Positions 6,731 through 12,440 of a stretch of 12,676 bases of DNA are shown piece by piece. Numbering within the stretch: position 1 is the stretch's first letter; every line of letters begins with the position of its first letter. This DNA comes from an uncultured Bacilli bacterium (GTDB lineage Bacteria > Bacillota_I > Bacilli_A > RF39 > UBA660): NCBI GenBank assembly GCA_947624635.1, contig CANQLF010000017.1, positions 1 to 12,676 of the forward strand, given 5' to 3'. The notes below the pieces were generated by a model. That model ran no database searches. It had not been told where the DNA came from and was given only the letters and a program-made list of their open reading frames with translations. The position numbers were made by a program, and so were the translations under genes.

Positions 6731-6762
6731 ATTGTCATAAAAAAATAAAGGGGGTTGATAAA

Positions 6763-7638
6763 ATGACAAATAAAATAATAACTGTTGGAAGTTTCTTTTC
6801 TGGAATAGGTAGTCCGGAAAAAGCTCTAGAAAGATTAAAAAGTGAAGGATTTATAAAAGATTGTGTTATAAAATTTTTCTCAGAAATAGATAAAAATGCA
6901 ATTAAAAGTTATTGTGCAATTCATAATATAGATAAAAAATTAAATTTAGGTAATATTGTTGATATAAAGGGAGAAAATTTACCATATTGCGATATTTGGA
7001 TAGGAGGATTCCCATGTCAAGACATATCTAGTGCAGGAAAAATGAAGGGGTTCGATATTATAAATTCAACAAGATCTAGCTTAGGATGGGAAATGATTAG
7101 ATTACTTGGAGAAGTTAAAATTAAACCAAAATATATAATATTTGAAAATGTAAAAAATATTACAAGTAAAAGATTTAAGAATACACTAAACTTATTTAAA
7201 AAAGATTTAATTGATTTAGGTTATACTTTATATTATAAAGTATTAAATGCTACTGATTATGAAATACCTCAGACTAGAGAGAGGTATTTTTTAGTTGCTA
7301 TATTGGATAAAAACCATAAATTTGAATTTCCAAAACCAATAAATAATAATTTAAGAATGAATGACTTTTTAGATAAGAAAGTAGACGAAAAATATTATTT
7401 AACAAATAAAGAAATAAAAATGATTAATAATAAATTATTTTTTAAAAATAAAAATTCTGATGATATAAGATATGAAGTAGATTTGGATAAATATAAAAGA
7501 GGTGGAATATGTGGTACAGATAATTGTTGTAAATTTCATCAATCTTCAAGATTATTTTCAGAATTAGGATATGCTCCAACACTTATGGCAAATAATACAG
7601 CTTATAACTGTAAAATTGTAGTGAATGAGGAAAAATAA
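6763..7638 (+). CDS. DNA (cytosine-5-)-methyltransferase, N-terminal part (motifs I to IX)
   Basis: Methylates carbon 5 of cytosine in a short DNA target using S-adenosylmethionine. The 291 residues hold motif I FFSGIGS (11-17), motif IV GFPCQD with catalytic Cys85, motif VI ENV (Glu128), and motif VIII QTRER (170-174). A target-recognition region with DEKYYLTNKE and an unusual Cys-rich stretch (GGICGTDNCC) follows. A motif IX-like R...PTL (Arg263, 272-274) is near the end. The rest of motif IX and all of motif X are missing from this frame and occur in the next frame at 7641-7811. The start has a strong site, AGGGGG, eight bases upstream. No restriction endonuclease is recognisable nearby, so it may be an orphan, a remnant of a restriction-modification system, or mobile-element derived. 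The target sequence cannot be read. Confidence 0.9.
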   Translation: MTNKIITVGSFFSGIGSPEKALERLKSEGFIKDCVIKFFSEIDKNAIKSYCAIHNIDKKLNLGNIVDIKGENLPYCDIWIGGFPCQDISSAGKMKGFDIINSTRSSLGWEMIRLLGEVKIKPKYIIFENVKNITSKRFKNTLNLFKKDLIDLGYTLYYKVLNATDYEIPQTRERYFLVAILDKNHKFEFPKPINNNLRMNDFLDKKVDEKYYLTNKEIKMINNKLFFKNKNSDDIRYEVDLDKYKRGGICGTDNCCKFHQSSRLFSELGYAPTLMANNTAYNCKIVVNEEK

Positions 7639-7640
7639 TT

Positions 7641-7811
7641 ATGAGAATTAGAAAAATTACATCTATGGAAGCATGGAGATTGATGGGATTTGATGATGAA
7701 GATTATTTAAAAGCTAGTAAAGTATGCTGTGAAACCTCTTTATATCATCAGGCAGGTAATTCAATAGTTGTCTCTGTAATATATAATATATTAAAAGAAT
7801 TATTTAAATGA
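7641..7811 (+). CDS. DNA (cytosine-5-)-methyltransferase, C-terminal fragment (motif X)
   Basis: A 56-residue frame, shifted relative to the preceding one and starting two bases after its stop. It contains RIRKITSMEAWRLMGFDDED and then HQAGNSIVV, the standard C-terminal region and motif X of cytosine-5 methyltransferases, where SAM binding is completed. Changing the A5 run at 7631-7635 to A6 would fuse both frames into one protein of about 348 residues. As the sequence stands, an ATG at 7641 with GAGG at 7627-7630 (ten bases away) could start it separately and make a two-chain enzyme, as known for M.AquI and M.EcoHK31I. Other readings are a decayed gene, a phase-variable gene or a base-calling error. 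Confidence 0.75.
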   Translation: MRIRKITSMEAWRLMGFDDEDYLKASKVCCETSLYHQAGNSIVVSVIYNILKELFK

Positions 7812-7820
7812 TAATTTTAT

Positions 7821-7850
7821 TTAGACTATTTCAATATTATTTAGTATAAT
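7821..7850 (+). promoter_or_regulatory. Putative promoter after the methyltransferase
   Basis: A perfect TATAAT at 7845-7850 has a weak TTAGAC at 7821-7826, 18 bases upstream. It starts ten bases after the methyltransferase stop. No intact gene follows within 230 bases, so it may have served a lost gene or give a long leader to the zinc-ribbon gene. Confidence 0.35.
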
Positions 7851-7863
7851 GGAAATGAAAACA

Positions 7864-7878
7864 AATTCAATTTGAATT
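7864..7878 (+). repeat. Inverted repeat AATTCAA-T-TTGAATT
   Basis: A perfect 7-base inverted repeat with one central base, placed 14 bases after the TATAAT at 7845-7850. An overlapping alternative pairing joins ACAAATT (7861-7867) with AATTTGT (7894-7900). It could be an operator or a 5' hairpin. Chance is plausible in AT-rich DNA. Confidence 0.3.
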
Positions 7879-8023
7879 AGTAAGATAAATAGTAATTTGT
7901 AGAAAGAATTGGAAAAATGATAATATGACTAATGAAAGAAAAAATGTTTTAATGCAATGATAATAGATAGTAAAAGATATACCTAAAACACAAGTTGGTG
8001 AATATGAAAAGCAACAAAATATA

Positions 8024-8052
8024 TTTAAAGAAAATAAAAAATATGTTATAAT
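8024..8052 (+). promoter_or_regulatory. Putative promoter of the zinc-ribbon/lipoprotein gene cluster
   Basis: TTTAAA (8024-8029) and a perfect TATAAT (8047-8052) are 17 bases apart. The start site would fall near 8059, about 33 bases before the first gene of the cluster. Confidence 0.5.
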
Positions 8053-8058
8053 TTTGTA

Positions 8059-8073
8059 TAGTAATTATTACTA
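8059..8073 (+). promoter_or_regulatory. Perfect palindrome at the predicted transcription start, candidate operator
   Basis: TAGTAAT-T-ATTACTA is a perfect 15-base inverted repeat. It begins at the start site predicted from the promoter at 8024-8052 and ends seven bases before the GGAGG site. A repressor dimer bound here would block initiation. In RNA it would form a 5' hairpin next to the ribosome site. No candidate regulator is encoded in the window. Confidence 0.4.
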
Positions 8074-8091
8074 TTATTTGGAGGTATTTTT

Positions 8092-9240
8092 ATGTATTGT
8101 GATGAATGTGGTTTTAAAAATAAAGAAACTGCAAAGTTTTGTAAAAATTGTGGGGCAAGTTTAGAGGAAGAACAAGAGCAATTAACTAGGAAGAAAGATG
8201 TTGAAAAAGTATTAGAGGAAGATTTTGATAATTCACAAGATGAAATGAAATTGAATAAAAAGCAATTATTAGAATATCTTAATATGGCAAAAGAATTAGA
8301 AATAAATAAATTAGGATTGGAAAATACAATAAATGATTTGCATAGCTTAGACAAAAAAGAATATGTAAGAATAGTTAAACCGATTCAAAAAAAACAAAAA
8401 CCAAGAAAAGAATTTCAATTATCTGATGTAGTTGATGATAGATTTGATTGGGTTGTAATTAGAAATTTTTTTCTAGTATTTTTATTTATTATAATGACAG
8501 TTTTGATTTATCATTATAAATTCAATGTTAAATGGGAAGATGTACTTGCCAATATATTATTTGTTATAGGAGCATTATTTGATGATAATTTTTGGGTTTC
8601 AATGTTTATATCAGCAGGTATATGTGTTGCAGTATTTATAATTATCACTTTACTAATTTTCATTAGAGGTAATATTAAATATAAAAAAGATATGCACAAT
8701 TATAAAAAAGAAAGTAATACTATTGATAAAGAAAATGATAAACAACTAGCTATTTATAAAGGTCAAAAAAATATTATAGATGGAAGAATAGTTAATGTTA
8801 ATAAAGATTTAGAAGATACTGAAAAAGCATTAAAAAAATATTATGATGTAGATGTTATTTATCCAAAATATCGTAACTTAATAGCAATCACAACATTTAT
8901 TGAATATTTAGAATCAGGAAGATGTAAATCTCTTTATGGTTATACAGGCTGTTATAATGTATATGAGCAAGAATTAAGACAAAATACTATTATTGGTAAA
9001 TTAGATCAAGTATTAGTAAAATTAGATGAAATAAAAAAAGCTCAATATGCAACATTTATGGCAATTCAAATGAGTAATGCTATTCAAAGTGCTTTTGTAA
9101 ATACTTGTAATGACATGTTGAATGAACAAAAAAGAGCAAATGCAACTTTAGAAGCTCAAGCACAGGATACTAAAATTATTAAGAGAAATAATGAAATTAT
9201 ATCTACTATTTCAACATTAAATTATATTAAACACAATTAA
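8092..9240 (+). CDS. Zinc-ribbon membrane protein with coiled-coil regions, function unknown
   Basis: A 382-residue protein. The N-terminus is a zinc ribbon with Cys3, Cys6, Cys17 and Cys20 (CDECG then CKNCG). Charged helical sequence follows (residues 25-95). Two hydrophobic segments lie at about 121-139 and 168-191. A charged coiled-coil-like region covers 195-255. The C-terminal block from residue 257 (YPKYRNLIAITTFIEYLESG, then a GCYNVYEQELR and GKLDQVL...LDEI section) resembles a conserved region I recall from zinc-ribbon membrane proteins of other gut Firmicutes, none with a known role. With two spans, zinc ribbon and tail would both be cytoplasmic. GGAGG stands seven bases before the ATG. 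It is the first gene of a close-spaced cluster with lipoproteins, suggesting an envelope role. Confidence 0.8.
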   Translation: MYCDECGFKNKETAKFCKNCGASLEEEQEQLTRKKDVEKVLEEDFDNSQDEMKLNKKQLLEYLNMAKELEINKLGLENTINDLHSLDKKEYVRIVKPIQKKQKPRKEFQLSDVVDDRFDWVVIRNFFLVFLFIIMTVLIYHYKFNVKWEDVLANILFVIGALFDDNFWVSMFISAGICVAVFIIITLLIFIRGNIKYKKDMHNYKKESNTIDKENDKQLAIYKGQKNIIDGRIVNVNKDLEDTEKALKKYYDVDVIYPKYRNLIAITTFIEYLESGRCKSLYGYTGCYNVYEQELRQNTIIGKLDQVLVKLDEIKKAQYATFMAIQMSNAIQSAFVNTCNDMLNEQKRANATLEAQAQDTKIIKRNNEIISTISTLNYIKHN

Positions 9241-9256
9241 AAGGAGGTATTTTGAT

Positions 9257-9673
9257 ATGAAAAAAGGTGTTTTAAGTATATTATTTATAGGAGGTTTAAC
9301 AATATGTTTAACAGGTTGTGGGTCAAAATCTAATAAACCAAGCACAAATAATGTTGTTTCAGATTTAAATAATTTGATGTCTGAATGTGTTTCACAAAAT
9401 GATATTGCTAATTGCAAAAGAAATGATAAATTTCAAACTTATCTTGATACATACTCTAGTTACAGTTTATTAAATGCTTCAGATAATGAATTTACAACTA
9501 AGCCACAAGAACCTAAAAGTTTATTTTCTTATGGTGCATCAACAGGTGGAATGTGTGGATATAATAATATTCTAATTTATAGTGAAGATGGTGATAGCTA
9601 CTATTCTGTTTCTATGAGTTGTGAAAAAGTTGATTCAGTTCCTAATTTTGAAAATGCAACTGAATTAAAATAA
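9257..9673 (+). CDS. Small lipoprotein, paralogue of the next gene
   Basis: A 138-residue predicted lipoprotein. The N-terminus MKKGVLSILFIGG is followed by lipobox LTGC, with Cys21 as the lipidated residue. After a short Ser/Asn/Lys linker come four cysteines (in SECVSQ, NCKR, GMCGY and MSCEK) that could form disulfides outside the cell. The part YLDTYSSYSLLNASDNEFTT, the ILIYSEDGDSYYS strand pair and the closing FENATELK match the next protein, so the two arose by duplication. AGGAGG is 11 bases before the ATG, and the gap to the zinc-ribbon gene is only 16 bases. No known family or binding partner is recognised. Confidence 0.85.
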   Translation: MKKGVLSILFIGGLTICLTGCGSKSNKPSTNNVVSDLNNLMSECVSQNDIANCKRNDKFQTYLDTYSSYSLLNASDNEFTTKPQEPKSLFSYGASTGGMCGYNNILIYSEDGDSYYSVSMSCEKVDSVPNFENATELK

Positions 9674-9680
9674 AATTTTA

Positions 9681-9763
9681 GAAAGGATTAAAAGTATGAA
9701 AAAGAAAATTATAAGTGTATTATTTATTGGAATTTTGGTTATAGGATTAACAACAGGTTGTGG
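9681..9763 (+). repeat. Lipoprotein leader cassette, copy 1
   Basis: A ribosome site GAAAGGATTAAAAGT followed by the signal-peptide and lipobox codons. Over the last 40 bases, ending at the GGTTGTGG of the lipobox, it differs from copy 2 (11150-11229) by a single base by eye. The sequences after the cassette are unrelated to those after copy 2. Confidence 0.7.
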
Positions 9764-10097
9764 TAAAACAGAAAGTGGCAAAAATATCGGTGATAGTCTT
9801 AATCAATTAATGGATAGTTTAGAAAAAGAATCTGATAACTTTCACGTAAGTACAATACAAGAATATTTAGAAAAAAATAGTGATTATAGACTTCTTGATG
9901 GGCAAAACAATGAATTTACAGAAAAACCAAGTAGTACAAAAAATCAATATACTGTTGTACAACAACGTGAACAATTAATTAATACTAGCAGTACCTATGT
10001 ACTTATATATAATGTTAAAACTGATAAATATTATAGTATCCCTGTTGGTGCTGTTGGTTATAAGCCTTATTTTAATGAAGCAACCGAATTAAAATAA
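9696..10097 (+). CDS. Small lipoprotein, paralogue of the preceding gene
   Basis: A 133-residue predicted lipoprotein with signal peptide MKKKIISVLFIGILVIG and lipobox LTTGC (Cys22). The mature part resembles the preceding protein: YLEKNSDYRLLDGQNNEFTE, then VLIYNVKTDKYYSIPVG, ending FNEATELK. It lacks the extra cysteines of its paralogue. Its leader, from the ribosome site GAAAGGATTA to the lipid cysteine codon, is almost identical in DNA to that of the gene at 11165, although the mature parts differ. It lies 22 bases after its paralogue. The fold is probably a small beta-rich domain facing outside; the role is unknown. Confidence 0.85.
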   Translation: MKKKIISVLFIGILVIGLTTGCGKTESGKNIGDSLNQLMDSLEKESDNFHVSTIQEYLEKNSDYRLLDGQNNEFTEKPSSTKNQYTVVQQREQLINTSSTYVLIYNVKTDKYYSIPVGAVGYKPYFNEATELK

Positions 10098-10129
10098 TAA
10101 AAGAAAAAAATAACAGGATATGAAATGAG

Positions 10130-10149
10130 GTTATCATGAAAATGATAAT
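10130..10149 (+). promoter_or_regulatory. Perfect hairpin with GAAA tetraloop just before a ribosome site
   Basis: TTATCAT (10131-10137) pairs with ATGATAA (10142-10148) around the stable GNRA loop GAAA, and a flanking G-U pair may extend it. No T tract follows; the AGGAG site for the next gene begins five bases later. It may control translation or RNA processing between the lipoprotein genes and the membrane protein gene. A 10-codon frame (10136-10168) starts inside it, see findings. Confidence 0.45.
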
Positions 10150-10167
10150 GTTTAGGAGTGTGAAATA

Positions 10168-11136
10168 ATGGGAACAATAGGAATGTTTATCTTTTTATTG
10201 ATAATAGGTTTTATTTCAGCAGGAATTGGCTTTTTTGTTTATTATATTTTATTAGAAATGGCTCATATTTCGGGATACGCTTTAGCTTTAACAGTTATGC
10301 TAGTATCTTTAATGGAATTAGGTAGATTTATTATGTATATTTTTACGGATCAAAATATTGAAATAAATCCTAAAGCTATTTTTGCTAAAATTAAATCTTT
10401 GTTTAGGAAAAATAAAGAGCCTAAAAATAATGATGGATTAAATAATGTAATTAATAAAGAACGTAAAGAACGTAATAAATCTATTATAATAGTAGAATGT
10501 CTTATAATTATAGCATTTGTAGTTTATTCTTTAATTAAATTACCACATGGAATCTTATTGAACTTTACTTATAATGGTTGGATATGTCGTATTCTTTCTG
10601 GAATATATATTCCTTTACTAGTTATTAATATTATTAATACTACAAGAGAAGATGGCTTTAGCGACTGTTTTATGTTTTGGTTTGTTGAATTTTTACTCGG
10701 TATTGTTCTTGCTACAACATTTGTCTTTGCAGCTGATACCAGTTTCAAAGATAGTCCTCAGGCTAAAAATACTTTGACATCTTGGTTTATTTATGATGAT
10801 GATTCTTATGATGAAATTAGAAGCAAAGAAAAAATTACAGATAATTTTGAATTTTTAAAAACAAATTATCTTAATACTTTAGCAGAATTATCTAAAACTT
10901 ATAATATTAGTGAAGAAAATGATTATAGTAAATTAAAAGAAGAGTTATTAACTAAAGTTAAATTAGAAAGCTATGGCTTTAAAATGACTGATCATAAATG
11001 GATTGATAATGATAGTGCCATTTTATATATTGTTGATCGAAAAACAAATAAATATAATTTTTACAAACTAAATGTTCGTGCTAATTCATTTGAAAAATCA
11101 AATAGGGAAGAATGGAATGAGTCAAAGAAAGAATAA
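10168..11136 (+). CDS. Five-span membrane protein with an extracytoplasmic tail, function unknown
   Basis: A 322-residue protein. Hydrophobic helices lie at about residues 4-28, 36-58, 106-123, 138-158 and 166-187. The loop at 60-105 is strongly basic (AKIKSLFRKNK, KERKERNK), so it should be cytoplasmic. That puts residues 190-322 outside, near the lipoproteins encoded on both sides. The tail is charged and contains ILYIVDRKTNKYNFYKL, which resembles the LIYNVKTDKYYSI strand pair of the lipoprotein at 9696. No family is recognised. AGGAG at 10154-10158 sets the start. The 70-base gap before it holds a hairpin, and the next gene follows after 28 bases. It is likely the membrane partner of the lipoproteins. 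Confidence 0.8.
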   Translation: MGTIGMFIFLLIIGFISAGIGFFVYYILLEMAHISGYALALTVMLVSLMELGRFIMYIFTDQNIEINPKAIFAKIKSLFRKNKEPKNNDGLNNVINKERKERNKSIIIVECLIIIAFVVYSLIKLPHGILLNFTYNGWICRILSGIYIPLLVINIINTTREDGFSDCFMFWFVEFLLGIVLATTFVFAADTSFKDSPQAKNTLTSWFIYDDDSYDEIRSKEKITDNFEFLKTNYLNTLAELSKTYNISEENDYSKLKEELLTKVKLESYGFKMTDHKWIDNDSAILYIVDRKTNKYNFYKLNVRANSFEKSNREEWNESKKE

Positions 11137-11149
11137 TAAAATATAATCA

Positions 11150-11229
11150 GAAAGGATTAGAAGTATGAAAAGAATTTTAAGTCTATTACTTATTGGAATT
11201 TTAGTTATAGGATTAACAACAGGTTGTGG
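11150..11229 (+). repeat. Lipoprotein leader cassette, copy 2
   Basis: GAAAGGATTAGAAGT ribosome site plus signal-peptide codons, near-identical to copy 1 at 9681-9763. The duplication covers non-coding and coding sequence alike but stops just after the lipid cysteine codon. Confidence 0.7.
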
Positions 11230-12361
11230 GAATAATAAAAAAGAAAAAAGTGAAAATTCAAATAGTGAAGAAAGTGTTAAAAATAATTACACTCAAACTA
11301 TAATTGATTCTGCTAGTGATTACTATGGAAAAGTAGTTAAAAATTATAAAGTTGAGGGTTTAAGTGAAGATTATGAATGGAAAATATTTTATGCTGATGA
11401 TAATAATATCTATTTAATTTCTGCAGATTATATTAATTTAGATGATATTCCAAGTAAAAATGGGAACAATGTATATCATGAATCTGAAACAAATTATAGA
11501 TTTTCGTTCTATTATGATGAAAATTTATTAAAACAATATAGTGGCTCTGATTCTATTTCAGAAGATGTTAAATATTTGATGAATGATTATTTTAAATATT
11601 TAAAAGAAAATAATACCACAGGCTCAACAAATAGTTTAAAATTTGTATCATATTTATTAGATACAAGTATTTGGAATAAATTTGTTAATACTGATTATGC
11701 CGATTTTGCTATCGGTGGTCCTACTATGAAAATGGTAATTGACTCTTATAATCAAAAATATAATACATCTTATAAGTATAAAGTTGGCTCATCAGGCAAT
11801 TATGCAGTAAATGATGGAAAAGATGAAAGTTTTAGATCACATTATTATGATTACTTTAATAAAAATGATTCTTTATATGTAATTACAAGTAGGGATAAAG
11901 CAACTGGTACTATTATTGTTGCGCAAGGTGATGATAATACTGTTTTTGAGATCGATACCGCTGGAGGCATTGACGTTTCTTCATATTGTAAGCATTGCAA
12001 TGGAGCTAGACCAATTGTAAGATTAAAAAAGGATATAAAATTGCAAAGAAATAGTGATGATACTTATTCTATAATTAATAGTCAAGAAAACGTAAGTGAA
12101 AGTACAAGTGCTACTGAATTAAATGTTGGTACATATCAAGCGAAAGAAACAGATGGGCAATATGTTATTCAAATAAAAGAAAATAACAAATGTCATTTTC
12201 AAGCACAAAGTCCGTTTTTGAATATAAATTCTGATGGGACATATACATTAGACAATAATATTATTATATTTAAATTAAATTCAGGAGAAACAATTAATTG
12301 TGATCTTAAAGATGGTCAAATATTTTGGGGTGAACAAAATATGACATTTTATAAAAATTAG
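11165..12361 (+). CDS. Large lipoprotein with a surface-type repeat-associated domain
   Basis: A 398-residue predicted lipoprotein: signal MKRILSLLLIGILVIG, lipobox LTTGC (Cys21), then a Lys/Ser/Asn linker. The middle region begins DYEWKIFYADDNNIYLI, includes SYLLDTSIWNKF and FAIGGPTMKMVIDSYNQKY, and ends GARPIVRLKKDIKL. I recall this order from surface proteins of gut Firmicutes, and the closing GxRPxVxL recalls DUF6273-like domains; the identification is by eye. The last 80 residues (from SATELNVGTYQA) form a separate beta-rich module with NINSDGTYTLDNNIIIF. The SATELN segment echoes the ATELK ends of the two small lipoproteins, as if this module had been added to such an end. It follows the membrane protein by 28 bases. 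The ligand and role are unknown. Confidence 0.85.
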   Translation: MKRILSLLLIGILVIGLTTGCGNNKKEKSENSNSEESVKNNYTQTIIDSASDYYGKVVKNYKVEGLSEDYEWKIFYADDNNIYLISADYINLDDIPSKNGNNVYHESETNYRFSFYYDENLLKQYSGSDSISEDVKYLMNDYFKYLKENNTTGSTNSLKFVSYLLDTSIWNKFVNTDYADFAIGGPTMKMVIDSYNQKYNTSYKYKVGSSGNYAVNDGKDESFRSHYYDYFNKNDSLYVITSRDKATGTIIVAQGDDNTVFEIDTAGGIDVSSYCKHCNGARPIVRLKKDIKLQRNSDDTYSIINSQENVSESTSATELNVGTYQAKETDGQYVIQIKENNKCHFQAQSPFLNINSDGTYTLDNNIIIFKLNSGETINCDLKDGQIFWGEQNMTFYKN

Positions 12362-12440
12362 AAAGGGTAGAAATTATGAAAAAGAAAATTTTAACTTTAA
12401 TATTTATTAGCATTTTAGTTGTAGGATTAACTGGTTGTGG
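12361..12440 (+). repeat. Lipoprotein leader cassette, copy 3 (diverged)
   Basis: GAAAGGGTAGAAATT followed by signal-peptide codons, clearly related to copies 1 and 2 but with more substitutions and one codon fewer before the lipid cysteine (LTGC in place of LTTGC). Its first base is the last base of the preceding stop codon. Confidence 0.6.

Larger units (their letters stand above)
7812..8091 (+). other. Gene-poor stretch with promoter-like sites and a possible gene remnant
   Basis: No frame longer than a few residues has both a start and a ribosome site. There are two promoter-like sites, each followed by a palindrome, listed separately. ATG at 7925 opens an 11-codon frame (MTNERKNVLMQ). 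Further on, 7971-8046 can be read for about 25 residues in a well-composed frame (IPKTQVGEYEKQQNIFKENK) that has no start and follows three stops. A GGTGAAT then ATG at 8004 opens a 15-codon frame. This looks like the debris of a deleted or frameshifted gene, perhaps the partner of the methyltransferase, but it is too short to identify. Confidence 0.4.

Noticed and set aside
6516..6762. T-box leader of thrS, expected after dnaI by analogy with B. subtilis
   Set aside because: The conserved T-box sequence (GGTACCGCG type) is absent and the next gene is a methyltransferase.
8046..8354. Minus-strand open frame across the start of the zinc-ribbon gene
   Set aside because: Its Ser/Phe/Asn-rich product is the complement of the zinc ribbon and coiled-coil codons; the plus-strand gene has GGAGG and a zinc-ribbon motif.
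8514..9417. Two further minus-strand open frames (8514-8699 and 9217-9417)
   Set aside because: Both are antisense to membrane or lipoprotein genes with good ribosome sites, and neither has a start site or recognisable motif.
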